Of a stretch of DNA of 64,000 bases, positions 31,543 to 43,150 are shown in pieces; within the stretch, counting starts at the first letter, position 1; every line of letters starts with the position of its first letter. This stretch comes from Psychrobacter sp. 1044 (GTDB lineage: Bacteria > Pseudomonadota > Gammaproteobacteria > Pseudomonadales > Moraxellaceae): positions 1 through 64,000 of the forward strand of contig NZ_CAJHAZ010000016.1 in the NCBI RefSeq assembly GCF_904846525.1. Reading direction: 5' to 3'. The notes beneath the pieces are model-generated. The model was not told the DNA's origin. It did not search any database and saw only the letters and a list, made by a program, of their open reading frames with translations. The translations under genes were made by a program, and so were the position numbers.

Positions 31543-31591
31543 TTTAACGGGTTAAGCCGAATTGGTTATGGCTGTCTTTGATGGCTAATAA

Positions 31592-31637
31592 AGTGGCGCA
31601 TTGTCTTGTATTTTTTTATTAAGACAGTAGCGCCACT
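31592..31637 (+). other. Long hairpin in the atpA-atpG gap
   Basis: AGTGGCGC pairs perfectly with GCGCCACT and, inside, TGTCTT with AAGACA, around a T-rich loop. A second inverted repeat (ATATAACAT/ATGTTATAT, 31680-31712) follows. The 226-bp gap between atpA and atpG is much longer than usual. It may set the alpha-to-gamma ratio by processing or attenuation. Confidence 0.5.
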
Positions 31638-31768
31638 GTTCTAACCATTGACGGTATTAGATCGCGTCATGCACAAAATATATAACATTAATTTGTTAGA
31701 TTGATGTTATATACTAAATAATTGTCGCATGCGCCAATGCTTTTTAACCCTCTTATATTGGAATCATT

Positions 31769-34134
<2,366 letters not shown>

Positions 34135-34238
34135 GTTGTGTTAGCATTTGCTAAAGGGCAGATAGACCATAAAAAGTCTATTTGCCAGTTAGTAACGCCT
34201 CGCAGTTTTGATTGTGTTTTGATCGTAAGGAGTTAAGT

Positions 34239-34655
34239 ATGGCAACGTTACAATGTCGCGTCGTAAGTGCTCGTGAAGAGTTGTATTCAGGCGAAATTAG
34301 CATGTTAATAGCTACTGGTACCGAAGGCGAGATTGGTGTATTGCCAGGTCACACACCGCTTATTACTTTGTTAAAACCGGGTGCGATGCGAGTGCAAACA
34401 CCAAACGGTGAAGAAGAAGTGATTTATGTATCAGGCGGTGTTTTAGAAGTACAGCCGAAGATGGTTACCGTATTGGCTGATACAGCGATGCGTGCACATA
34501 ACCTTGATGAAAGCAAAATTGTCGAAGCACGTAAAAAGGCTGAGCAGATGCTGGTTAATCAATCGGATACTGTACAAACTAATGCAGCTTTAGCATCATT
34601 AGCAGAGTCTGTGGCACAGCTACAGACTATCCGTAAGTACAAAAACCGCGCTTAA
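34239..34655 (+). CDS. atpC: F0F1 ATP synthase subunit epsilon
   Basis: 138 residues from MATLQCRVVSAREELYSGEI. TAAGGAG is well spaced before 34239, so I do not use the longer frame to 34212. The beta-sandwich domain has GEIGVLPGHTPLITLLKPGAM. The C-terminal inhibitory helices (ESKIVEARKKAEQML) are present. Last gene of the operon, followed by a strong terminator. Confidence 0.96.
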   Translation: MATLQCRVVSAREELYSGEISMLIATGTEGEIGVLPGHTPLITLLKPGAMRVQTPNGEEEVIYVSGGVLEVQPKMVTVLADTAMRAHNLDESKIVEARKKAEQMLVNQSDTVQTNAALASLAESVAQLQTIRKYKNRA

Positions 34656-35311
34656 TTTTTTGTGGAAAATTTTAGAGTTTCCTTTTGACTCTTACCACAG
34701 ATATAAAAAAACAGTCCATCATGGGCTGTTTTTTTATGTTTATTATTTAATATTCTATGCTTGTTGATCGAGGATAAATATACGATTTATGATGCAATTT
34801 TGAGCTCAACAGCCAGTTTTTTAAATATGAATGTTAACTAACTATGCATATATGAACTATTCATTTACTAATTATGTATCGAATGATAATAAGCAGTACG
34901 GGAATAGTAGATGAAAAAGTCACTGGCAGCAAAGGTGATATGTCGCTATATTAGACGTAACAGGAATACAAGTATCGGTATCAATCAAGTATCCTATCAC
35001 TGTGCGCTGCATTAAGATTGGCTGCTTATAGAAATTCAGGTGAGGAAAGGGTCGTAAAAAAACATTTCACTTGCTATTATTTGTATAAAGCTCATAATTT
35101 TTGGACGTAAACTAAAGTTTTAATGGGTGTAGTTTATAGGTTTTGTTAACGACTATAAGCTATAGTATAGGAAGCTGTATGTTTAATAGTATACTGTGCT
35201 ACCAAGTTTGTAACAGCTATACCAACATCAATTGTGCCACTTAATGGTGCTATTAATTTTACCGCTCTTACTTTTACTGCTTTTAAATGAGATGTATTAG
35301 AGGATATAACA
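34656..35311. other. Intergenic region upstream of bfmR
   Basis: 656 bp, AT-rich. Begins with the atp terminator. A 34-codon ATG frame at 34911 has only a weak ribosome site and is not called. A TATACT near 35190 may be a bfmR -10. Nothing else seen. Confidence 0.4.
34705..34735 (+). terminator. Terminator of the atp operon
   Basis: AACAGTCC and GGGCTGTT arms (one G-T wobble) with a short loop and T7, preceded by an A-run. Confidence 0.92.
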
Positions 35312-36028
35312 ATGACAACGAATGAAGAAGACAACACCCCCCGAATTTTGATTGTTGAGGATGATGAGCGTCTGGCCATGTTGACTCAAGATTACTTGGT
35401 CAAAAATGGTTTAGAAGTCGCTATCGAAACCGATGGCAATCGTGCTATTCGTCGCATCGTCAGTGAACAACCAGATTTGGTCGTACTTGATGTCATGCTT
35501 CCTGGTAGCGATGGACTGACGGTATGTCGTGAAGTACGCCCGCACTATCAGAATCCTATTTTGATGCTGACTGCGCGTACTGAAGATATGGATCAGGTAC
35601 TGGGTCTTGAGATGGGTGCGGATGATTATGTCGCTAAGCCTGCTCAGCCACGTGTCTTGCTAGCACGTATTCGTGCGTTATTACGTCGCTCAGAAAATGC
35701 CCCATCAGAAGATGTACCACAGCGCCTAGAATTTGGTGAACTGGTCATCGACAATGGCGGTCGTTCAGTGAATTTAGGTGATGAGTTGGTTGATTTCACC
35801 AGCGCTGAATATGACTTATTATGGTTGCTTGCTTCTAATGCGGGTCGAATTCTTTCGCGTGAAGATATCTTTGAGCGTCTACGTGGTATCGAATATGACG
35901 GTCAAGATCGTTCAATTGACGTTCGTATCTCACGCATTCGTCCAAAAATCGGTGATGATCCAGAAAATCCAAAACGTATCAAAACCGTTCGTAGTAAAGG
36001 GTATTTGTTCGTTAAAGAAGGCAACTAA
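35312..36028 (+). CDS. bfmR: OmpR-family response regulator, BfmR (RstA-like)
   Basis: 238 residues. Receiver domain with acidic pair Asp17/18, phospho-acceptor Asp60 (LVVLDVMLPG) and the Lys of VAKPAQP near 111. The C-terminal winged helix is SREDIFERLRGIEYDGQDRSIDVRISRIRPKIGDD and KTVRSKGYLF. The match to the Acinetobacter BfmR protein, as I recall it, is close along the whole length. In Acinetobacter BfmR controls envelope, biofilm and stress genes. A terminator follows, before bfmS. Confidence 0.88.
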   Translation: MTTNEEDNTPRILIVEDDERLAMLTQDYLVKNGLEVAIETDGNRAIRRIVSEQPDLVVLDVMLPGSDGLTVCREVRPHYQNPILMLTARTEDMDQVLGLEMGADDYVAKPAQPRVLLARIRALLRRSENAPSEDVPQRLEFGELVIDNGGRSVNLGDELVDFTSAEYDLLWLLASNAGRILSREDIFERLRGIEYDGQDRSIDVRISRIRPKIGDDPENPKRIKTVRSKGYLFVKEGN

Positions 36029-36077
36029 GTTAATTTTGCTCCGGCAATGGCTTATTGCTCATTAGCGTGACCAAAGA

Positions 36078-36103
36078 AACCAGCAACTAGGCTGGTTTTT
36101 TTG
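36078..36103 (+). terminator. Terminator between bfmR and bfmS
   Basis: AACCAGC/GCTGGTT arms, six-base loop, then a run of T. Unusual between a regulator and its kinase: it implies that bfmS has its own promoter or depends on readthrough. The rest of the 314-bp gap shows no gene. Confidence 0.85.
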
Positions 36104-36342
36104 TGGCTAAATTTTAATTTTTGAACTTAAATACAGCGTTATGTGGTTTAATTAAGCAATTATTGTGGGTGCTGCCTAAATATACATGAGGTAAATGGAT
36201 TTTAGGTGATGCTCAGTTATAAATTAAAATACAGCAGCCAGAATGGTTTCTTATTCAACAGTGTTTGATATCATTTATCACGCAGCGCTTGTTTGCTGAA
36301 TGATGTCGACAGTTTTTATTCATTAAGTTGGTTACGGCACGT

Positions 36343-38031
36343 ATGTCATTAGTCTCTTCTTTAAAACACAGTATCTTTGTTCGTATTTATGCTGGGCTAC
36401 TCATAGTCTGTTTGTGTGTGGCATTGTTTGCTCAACTGTTGATGGATACCATCAACAAAGAGCGCGTCCAATCCTACCGTGAAAACATGGCAACAGGGGC
36501 TTTTCATCTGGTGAGTGAAGGTATCGCTCATCAAGAAAGTGAAGAGCAGCGTGAATATTGGTTGTCTGATGCCAGTAGTTTATTTGGCTCAGAATTCAAA
36601 GTTTTGCCTATTGATGAAGTGGACTTTAATGCCAGTGAACTGCGGCGTTTTGAAAATGGCAATACGGTCGTTCGTTATACCGAGCAACCTGTCTATGCCG
36701 ATGTGTATTATCGTCTACCGGACAATCAAAGTGTTTTAACCGCTAGAATATCGCAAGTGACTGAGCAGCAAGTACGGGCAATCGCTGTATTTTTATTGGA
36801 TGATTTGTCTTACTATGTGACGTTATCTGACAAGCGTGCCCGTTTGGCTGAACTGGAAAAAAAGTTTTCCTTTCCTTTAGAGTTTAAAGCCGTCAATACA
36901 CTGGATTTGGATACCGATCAGCTTGCACGATTACGCCGAGATGAAGTGGTTATCTCCTTACAAGATACCAATAGCAGCAAAAGTAATTCGGCTATTAGAG
37001 TAGTGGTGCCTTCTGAAATCAATGATATGGCGATATTGATTGGTCCGGTTCCATTATTCAATTGGTTCCCACTTAATCTGATTATTAGTATGATTCTTAT
37101 CAGCATGTTTTTAATCAGCTTAGGCGTGTATGCGTTGATTTTTCCACTTGAACGCAAATTGCAGTTGATTCAGGTTGGCGTCAATGAGGTGAGTAAAGGT
37201 AATCTTGAAAGTCAAGTTCAAGTCATTGGGCAGGATGAAATTGCCCGTTTAGCTGCGACTTTTAATGCCATGACCTCGCATATCAAGCGCCTTATTGAGT
37301 CGCAGCGAGAATTAACGCGAGCGGTATCACATGAGCTGCGTACACCGGTAGCTCGTATTCGTTTTGCCGTTGATATGCTGGCTGATACGGATGACGAAGA
37401 CTCGCGTTTTATGCAGCGTGATTTTATTGATGAAGATATCGAAGCGCTTAATGGCTTGATTGATGAGATTTTGACTTATGCTAAGCTCGAAGAAGGCTCA
37501 CCAAAGCTGGATTTAGAACCAGTCAATCTTAGAGAGTTATTGGAGCAGATTGAGCGTGAAACCAATGCCTTGGGTAAGCCTATCAAAATAGTAACCAAGC
37601 TGCCGAATGCTAAAGTAACCGCTGTCGCAGATAGGCGTTATTTACACCGTGTGATTCAAAATTTGGCGGGCAATGCCTTACGTTATGCAGAGACCACGAT
37701 TATCATTAGTGCTGGCGTCAGAAAGGGCAATGCTTTTGTTAGTGTTGAGGATGATGGTCATGGTATTCCAGAAGCAGATCGTGAAAAGGTCTTTATTCCA
37801 TTTTCACGCTTAGATGACAGTCGTACACGCGCTTCAGGCGGCTATGGTTTAGGCTTGTCTATTGTATCGCGCATTGCCTTTTGGTTTAATGGCAGTATGA
37901 AAGTAGATGAGAGCCGAGAGCTTGGCGGTGCACGATTTGTCATGACATGGCCTATCAAGCCACTGACACAAATTTTGGCTGCTGATGAACTGACGCAAGA
38001 AAAAAGCGAGCGTGGTTTTGAAGATAAATAA
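36343..38031 (+). CDS. bfmS: Sensor histidine kinase BfmS
   Basis: 562 residues from MSLVSSLKHSIFVRIYAGLL; a TTG at 36328 is in frame. Membrane helices flank a periplasmic sensor (TM1 about 14-36, TM2 about 235-260), followed by HAMP, the H-box SHELRTPVARI with His330, an N-box HRVIQNLAGNALRYA, and G-boxes VEDDGHGIP and GYGLGLSIV. It should phosphorylate or dephosphorylate BfmR. Separated from bfmR by a terminator-containing gap, and no strong ribosome site precedes the ATG. Confidence 0.88.
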   Translation: MSLVSSLKHSIFVRIYAGLLIVCLCVALFAQLLMDTINKERVQSYRENMATGAFHLVSEGIAHQESEEQREYWLSDASSLFGSEFKVLPIDEVDFNASELRRFENGNTVVRYTEQPVYADVYYRLPDNQSVLTARISQVTEQQVRAIAVFLLDDLSYYVTLSDKRARLAELEKKFSFPLEFKAVNTLDLDTDQLARLRRDEVVISLQDTNSSKSNSAIRVVVPSEINDMAILIGPVPLFNWFPLNLIISMILISMFLISLGVYALIFPLERKLQLIQVGVNEVSKGNLESQVQVIGQDEIARLAATFNAMTSHIKRLIESQRELTRAVSHELRTPVARIRFAVDMLADTDDEDSRFMQRDFIDEDIEALNGLIDEILTYAKLEEGSPKLDLEPVNLRELLEQIERETNALGKPIKIVTKLPNAKVTAVADRRYLHRVIQNLAGNALRYAETTIIISAGVRKGNAFVSVEDDGHGIPEADREKVFIPFSRLDDSRTRASGGYGLGLSIVSRIAFWFNGSMKVDESRELGGARFVMTWPIKPLTQILAADELTQEKSERGFEDK

Positions 38032-38233
38032 TGCCATTGCACCAGATTGTCATTATTTTTTAGTATAAAAATAGCGGCATCAATTAAGCAGTGTGTGACA
38101 AATAAACTGGCTCAATTTCTAAGGAGTGTTCTCAATTTCATGTTTAGAATGAATACACACCTTAGATAGAATTGTCGGTTAATTTTTATTATTAACGGTT
38201 TAAAGATAGCTTTAAATTAGAGGAGGGCAAAGG

Positions 38234-38413
38234 ATGCCATATTTATTTGGTGGTTTGGTGGTATTAAATGCAATAACGTTGGGCTACTACTTATTTTTGC
38301 AGCAGCCATCGACGACGCAAACGTTAACAGCAGCGCAAGAAAATATTACTCAGCCATTAGCGTTTACGAATAGCGCCAAATATATTCCACCTATCATTGG
38401 AAACAAAGACTAG
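38234..38413 (+). CDS. Small single-pass membrane peptide (59 aa)
   Basis: Begins MPYLFGGLVVLNAITLGYYL and ends PPIIGNKD. A very strong AGGAGGGCAAAGG precedes the ATG at 38234, which supports translation. One hydrophobic helix at the N-terminus and a Gln/Thr-rich exterior tail. I recall similar small proteins in Acinetobacter but no function. It lies 203 bp after bfmS and is convergent with the EnvZ-like gene. It could belong to the bfm signalling unit; that is inference. Confidence 0.72.
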   Translation: MPYLFGGLVVLNAITLGYYLFLQQPSTTQTLTAAQENITQPLAFTNSAKYIPPIIGNKD

Positions 38414-38495
38414 ATGCTATACCTATACAACTAAATAGTCGCAGCGAATCGTTTTGAGCATTTATTAGCTTTAGTGATGAACATTTCAGCGGCTA

Positions 38496-39974
38496 TCAGT
38501 CTTCTTTGTTCCATGTCTTGTGATTAGAGACGGGCGTTTTTTCTGTATCGGCTGCCATGGTCGTATCTCCAGCAACCTTGGAAAGTAGGGGAATACGCAC
38601 ACACACTTGTAAACCTCCGTCGGGATGGTTAATGGCTTCTACCGTCCCATGATGCAATCTGGCGATACGATCGACAATCGCTAGACCTAAACCACTGCCT
38701 TGTGTGGTACGTGCTGTCTCTCCGCGTTCAAAAGGCTGCATAATACGTTCTAACTGATCTTCTGCAACGCCATCACCACAGTCACGCACACATATCAGCA
38801 ATTGTTCTTGCGCTTCTCTATTGACGACATTTTCACTGACGACATCGCTATCCTCCTCTTCAATGGTTTCTATAAAAGTTGGCACAACAGTCGCTGACAG
38901 GTAAATGGGCGGTTTGCCATAACGCTTGGCATTATTGACCAGATTGATCACAAGGCGTTTGATAGACATGGGGCGCACAGGAACCACTTTGTGACACTCT
39001 GATTGATAGATGAACTCCATTGGTGCAAATTGCACCATGATCTCATTAAAGATGGTATCCAAATTGGTTAGGCTGACTGGCTCATCGGAGCCATCTTTCA
39101 TAAACGAGATAAACTGCTCTAAAATGGCATCCATGTCTTCAATATCATAAATTAATCCCTCTCGAAAAAAGTCATCAGGTAGCATCTCAGCAGTCAAACG
39201 CATACGAGTTAAGGGCGTTCGCAGATCATGCGAGATACCAGCAAGCATAATCGTACGCTCTTTTTGTGCTTGATTTAACGTCGTGAATAGACGATTGAAT
39301 GCCATGTTGACCTGACGTATCTCCGTAGGTCCTTTTTGTGTTGGCAACGTAGTGGCATGACCGAGGCGAATATAGTTGGTCGCGGCACGCTGCAAATATC
39401 GTAGCGGACGATTTAATTGCCGCGCCAGTAGAATAATGGTCAGCAGCGATAAAATAGGTAATCCAATGAGAAACAGCACCAACAATGCTGGACTATATTG
39501 TGAATAATAAACCACGGGTTCACGAATCCAAAAGCTGTCATCACGGCTGTCTTGCACCCAAAGCTGCGGTGTCGGTTTGAATTTAAAATAAACCTCGACA
39601 GGTCGACCCAATTGCGCACCGATTTCGCGTTGTAATACATCAGTGAAGACGCCGACAAAGGCTTTATCAGACACTGCTGGAAAGTCATTAGGGTTATTCA
39701 CTACCACGACATGCGAGTGTTGATAAATCCATTGGCGTACTTCAGGACGATTTTTCCAGTCTTTGTTGACACTATTCATCAACTGCAGCTCGCTCGTCAA
39801 GTAACGCGCATGGTTTTTAAGCTCGGGTAAATATAGACTGCGCCAAAAAAACAGAATCGACAAGCTGACACTGATAAGAACAATGAAAGAGACCATCAAG
39901 GTTGTCAGCCAAGTGTTGGAGTAAGAGCGCGTGAACCGCCCTTTGCGACGTGGTTGCGATTTTGGTGTGGTCAT
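38496..39974 (-). CDS. EnvZ-like sensor histidine kinase (no adjacent regulator)
   Basis: 492 residues. TM1 (about 23-47), a periplasmic domain to about 160, TM2 (YSPALLVLFLIGLPILSLLTI), HAMP, then H-box AGISHDLRTPLTRMRL with His249. The N-box (LVINLVNNAKRYG) and G-boxes (VRDCGDGVAEDQ, GSGLGLAIV) are intact. The H-box and HAMP region closely resemble EnvZ. No ompR-type gene lies next to it; the nearest regulator, bfmR, already has bfmS. It is the only gene of its strand here. Confidence 0.82.
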   Translation of the reverse strand: MTTPKSQPRRKGRFTRSYSNTWLTTLMVSFIVLISVSLSILFFWRSLYLPELKNHARYLTSELQLMNSVNKDWKNRPEVRQWIYQHSHVVVVNNPNDFPAVSDKAFVGVFTDVLQREIGAQLGRPVEVYFKFKPTPQLWVQDSRDDSFWIREPVVYYSQYSPALLVLFLIGLPILSLLTIILLARQLNRPLRYLQRAATNYIRLGHATTLPTQKGPTEIRQVNMAFNRLFTTLNQAQKERTIMLAGISHDLRTPLTRMRLTAEMLPDDFFREGLIYDIEDMDAILEQFISFMKDGSDEPVSLTNLDTIFNEIMVQFAPMEFIYQSECHKVVPVRPMSIKRLVINLVNNAKRYGKPPIYLSATVVPTFIETIEEEDSDVVSENVVNREAQEQLLICVRDCGDGVAEDQLERIMQPFERGETARTTQGSGLGLAIVDRIARLHHGTVEAINHPDGGLQVCVRIPLLSKVAGDTTMAADTEKTPVSNHKTWNKED

Positions 39975-40217
39975 ATGGATCCAACATATTAAAAGATGCT
40001 TTATTGAGTTTAGTGTAAAAATGGTGCTTTTTTATGTCGTTCAAGAATAACGTGCGATACTTATGAATAGCATAATGGTTGCGATTCTTGAGAAATTGAG
40101 CAATTCGTTAGGCGATAGCATCATTCACTCGCTGACTATGTCATAGAGTAGCATAATCAATGAATGACACGGATGGCTTTAAAACAGTAGGCAACAATTG
40201 AATACTCAAATTTGCAC

Positions 40218-40262
40218 TAATATAGTACTGAGTAATATAGCACCGAATAACACAGCAACGAG
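40218..40262. repeat. Three imperfect 15-nt tandem repeats
   Basis: TAATATAGTACTGAG, TAATATAGCACCGAA and TAACACAGCAACGAG follow each other directly. Neighbouring units differ at three or four positions. Non-coding, about 145 bp before the rpsP promoter. Confidence 0.6.
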
Positions 40263-40405
40263 CCACTTGGACATGATGTAGAGGCAGTATCTTCAGTTAA
40301 AAATTAGTGGTGATGATCAATTGTATTTTACATCGACGGGCATTTAAGCTATTGTTAATAAATAATTAAATAAGCGCAGTTTATGTTTTCAATAAATCAA
40401 GACTG

Positions 40406-40414
40406 TGATATAAT
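40406..40414 (+). promoter_or_regulatory. Extended -10 promoter of the rpsP operon
   Basis: TGATATAAT gives a TGn extension and a perfect TATAAT 40 bp before rpsP. A weak TTTTCA-like -35 lies about 17 bp upstream. Confidence 0.65.
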
Positions 40415-40453
40415 TGTGCCCTTTTTGGTATACCTGCGAAAGAGAGAATTCAC

Positions 40454-40723
40454 ATGGTTGTTATTCGTTTAGCACGGGGCGGTGCCAAGAAACGCCCATT
40501 TTATCAAGTAGTTGTTGCTGATCAACGCCGCGCGCGTGACGGTCGCTATATTGAAAACATCGGCTTTTTTAACCCACTCGCTAAAGAGTCTGAAGAAGCA
40601 GTACGCCTAAATATGGAAGCGTACAATGCGTGGATCGCAAAAGGTGCACAACCTTCAGATCGCGTTGCTTCATTGGTAAAAGCTTTCAACAAGTCTGTCG
40701 CGCAAACTGAAGCAACTGCTTAA
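40454..40723 (+). CDS. rpsP: 30S ribosomal protein S16
   Basis: 89 residues, beginning [20 protein letters not shown], the S16 signature. First gene of rpsP-rimM-trmD-rplS, all concerned with the ribosome or tRNA modification. GAAAGAGAG precedes the ATG. Confidence 0.97.
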   Translation: MVVIRLARGGAKKRPFYQVVVADQRRARDGRYIENIGFFNPLAKESEEAVRLNMEAYNAWIAKGAQPSDRVASLVKAFNKSVAQTEATA

Positions 40724-40908
40724 GTTTTGTGGTCACTGAGACGCTGATAGCTCGTCTATAAGCAGTCTCGATAGACTTTAGTAAAAAACATAGCGTAACT
40801 GGTCTAACTAGGTACGCCATTAACTGTTTATTGCTTTTAACTGCGTTTATCGTTTTTAATTGCTTTTTATTTATCTTCGCTGTGTTCATCATTGTTAGGT
40901 TAGCCGTT

Positions 40909-41442
40909 ATGTCTTCTGCTCCAAACGCTAGTGCCCTTATGAAAATTGGTCAGCTCAAAAAGCCTTATGGCATCAAAGGTTGGCTTTGGGTATTTAGTGA
41001 GACAGATGATCGTACGGCGATATTTGACATTAAACCTTGGTGGATGAAAACCGCTACCGGCATGAAACCTTTAACCGTTAAGGCTTGGCGTGAGCAAGGC
41101 ACAGGAATTGTGGCTCAGTTTGAGCAGATTCCTGATCGCAATGTTGCTGAGACTATGAACGGGGTAACTCTTTGGGTCGAGCAAGACATCTTGCCAGAAC
41201 CCGCTGAAGATGAATATTACTGGTCGGACTTGGTCAGCTTGCGCGTTGTAAATGAGCAGGATGAGTATCTAGGCGACATTACTGAGATGTTTGAGACTGG
41301 CGCTCACGCTATTATGCGAGTTGCGGCAAACTCAGACAGCTTAGATGCCGATGAGCGCCTGATTCCATGGCACAAGCAAACTGTAGTACAGGTCAGTCTG
41401 ACTGAAAAAACAGTGCTGGTGGCATGGCCGAGTGATTATTGA
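40909..41442 (+). CDS. rimM: Ribosome maturation factor RimM
   Basis: About 177 residues from MSSAPNASALMKIGQLKKPYG; the frame continues upstream to 40831 but the upstream part looks like hydrophobic leader translation, and the family starts at KIGQLKKPYGIKGW. The N-terminal RimM barrel is followed by a PRC domain with YYWSDLVSLRVVNEQDEYLG. It binds S19 during 30S maturation. Confidence 0.94.
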   Translation: MSSAPNASALMKIGQLKKPYGIKGWLWVFSETDDRTAIFDIKPWWMKTATGMKPLTVKAWREQGTGIVAQFEQIPDRNVAETMNGVTLWVEQDILPEPAEDEYYWSDLVSLRVVNEQDEYLGDITEMFETGAHAIMRVAANSDSLDADERLIPWHKQTVVQVSLTEKTVLVAWPSDY

Positions 41443-41529
41443 TAATAATTTTAACTTTGCGGTTAAGCTTTATCAGTAATAACACCGATTTATTTAGCCA
41501 ATATTAGCCACTGCGCAAGTAGATACCTA

Positions 41530-42300
41530 ATGTATTTTGCCGTTATTAGTATTTTCCCTGAGATGTTTGCCACGATTCGTGAGTTTGGAATCACGGGTCG
41601 AGCAGTCACTCAGAAGCAAGTGACGATTGAATGCATTAATCCGCGTGATTTTACCAGTGATAATTATCGCCGTATTGATGAACGTCCGTATGGTGGCGGT
41701 CCTGGCATGGTTATGATGGCTGAGCCATTATCCCAAGCGATTGAGGATGCGCGCCTACGAGCGATTCAGCACGGCTGCCGTGTCGACAAAGCGCACTGTC
41801 CGGTGATTTATATGTCGCCACAAGGACAGACGCTGAGTGAGAGTAGCGTGGTCGAGATGACTGAGTATGACGGCATGATTATATTATGTGGTCGTTACGA
41901 AGGCATTGATGAGCGCCTACTGTCGCAATATGTTGACATGGAAATATCGCTTGGTGATTACGTACTTACTGGTGGTGAGCTACCAGCAATGGTGCTGATG
42001 GATAGTGTGATACGTCGTCTGCCTGATATTATGGGTGATGATAAATCAGCTGAGCAAGACTCGTTCGTCGATGGCTTGCTTGATTGTCCACATTATACTA
42101 AGCCGCATGAGTTTGCGGGTATGGCAGTGCCTGAAGTGTTACTTTCAGGTCACCATGCCAATATCGCGAAGTGGCGCTTTAGCCAGCAAGTCGAACGTAC
42201 GCAAGCGCGTCGTCCAGACTTATGGCAAGCGTTTACGCCAACGGTAGAGCAAGCAAAGTGGCTAAAAGCATTGGCAAAAGCAGATAAAAAACAGCGTTGA
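41530..42300 (+). CDS. trmD: tRNA (guanine37-N1)-methyltransferase
   Basis: 256 residues. The SPOUT knot motifs are present: IPGD-type segments read as [21 protein letters not shown], and [10 protein letters not shown]. The early [15 protein letters not shown] and the GGPGMVMM loop are typical. Methylates G37 next to the anticodon and prevents frameshifting. Confidence 0.97.
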   Translation: MYFAVISIFPEMFATIREFGITGRAVTQKQVTIECINPRDFTSDNYRRIDERPYGGGPGMVMMAEPLSQAIEDARLRAIQHGCRVDKAHCPVIYMSPQGQTLSESSVVEMTEYDGMIILCGRYEGIDERLLSQYVDMEISLGDYVLTGGELPAMVLMDSVIRRLPDIMGDDKSAEQDSFVDGLLDCPHYTKPHEFAGMAVPEVLLSGHHANIAKWRFSQQVERTQARRPDLWQAFTPTVEQAKWLKALAKADKKQR

Positions 42301-42482
42301 TAGCGGCTAAAAAGATAAACAGTTAAGCAACAGGATTTTGAGCAACAACAAAACGAGTCATAGCATGATGGCCGTTTGTCATAACCCACTTACGTTGTGT
42401 CTCATTAAAAAGATACGATCCATTATTACAAACAGGTGATATGCGTCAAGCCTCTATTATCTAATGTGAGGAGATAACTCTC

Positions 42483-42875
42483 ATGAGCAACAAGCATCCA
42501 TTGGTTCAGGTCATCGAAAATGCTCAATTGATTGAGCGCCCAAGCTTTGCACCCGGCGATACCGTTGTGGTTCAAGTAAAAGTACGTGAAGGTGAGCGTG
42601 AGCGTTTACAGGCTTTTGAAGGCGTTGTAATTGCTAAACGTAACCGCGGTTTAAACTCAGCGTTTACCGTACGTAAAATCTCAAGCGGTGTTGGCGTTGA
42701 GCGTGCATTCCAATTGCATTCACCAATCATCGATAGCATCGAAGTGAAACGCCGTGGCGCTGTTCGCCGTGCGAAACTATACTACTTACGTGAGCGCTCT
42801 GGTAAATCAGCACGTATCCGCGAGAAGCTTGCTCCGCGTGCACCTAAAGCTGTTAAGCCAAAAGCTAACGCTTAG
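42483..42875 (+). CDS. rplS: 50S ribosomal protein L19
   Basis: 130 residues. [26 protein letters not shown] and [12 protein letters not shown] identify L19. GAGGAGATAACTCTC precedes the ATG. Last gene of the operon, 182 bp after trmD, with a terminator downstream. Confidence 0.97.
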   Translation: MSNKHPLVQVIENAQLIERPSFAPGDTVVVQVKVREGERERLQAFEGVVIAKRNRGLNSAFTVRKISSGVGVERAFQLHSPIIDSIEVKRRGAVRRAKLYYLRERSGKSARIREKLAPRAPKAVKPKANA

Positions 42876-43025
42876 ATTATATCCAGTATCTGCTTTTAAG
42901 CATTGTGCTTAATATCGCTTTATTGCTGAACCGTCTATTATGCGATTCGGCAATAGCGAAAAGCCAGATACAAGCCCTTATTCATAGGTTTATCATATAA
43001 ATAAGCGGGTAGTACCAAAAAAGAC

Positions 43026-43065
43026 AAAACCCCAATCTGTGCGTATGCCAGATTGGGGTTTTTGT
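43026..43065. terminator. Terminator after rplS
   Basis: AAACCCCAATCTG and CAGATTGGGGTTT arms with a nine-base loop, A-run before and T-run after. Can act in both directions between the convergent rplS and DUF4442 genes. Confidence 0.92.
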
Positions 43066-43150
43066 TTCTGTCGTTTTAATTAATGCGCTTTAATTAATAT
43101 GCTTTAAATCACAAATCTAGAGAAACGTTTTAAAAATTGCCTTTAAAGTT

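Larger units (their letters stand above)
39975..40453. other. Intergenic region between the EnvZ-like gene and rpsP
   Basis: 479 bp between divergent genes. Holds the 15-nt imperfect repeats at 40218-40262 and the rpsP promoter at 40406-40414. No gene seen. Confidence 0.5.

Noticed and set aside
31680..31712. Second Zur box (ATATAACAT ... ATGTTATAT)
   Set aside because: The half-sites are in the wrong order and 15 bases apart, unlike the Zur palindrome; more likely an RNA stem.
34870..34890. Fur box before bfmR (GAATGATAATAAG)
   Set aside because: Only about half of the consensus positions match; expected by chance in AT-rich DNA.
34911..35015. 34-codon frame MKKSLAAKVICRYIRR... before bfmR
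   Set aside because: Only a weak ribosome site and no hydrophobic or conserved pattern; too short to support.
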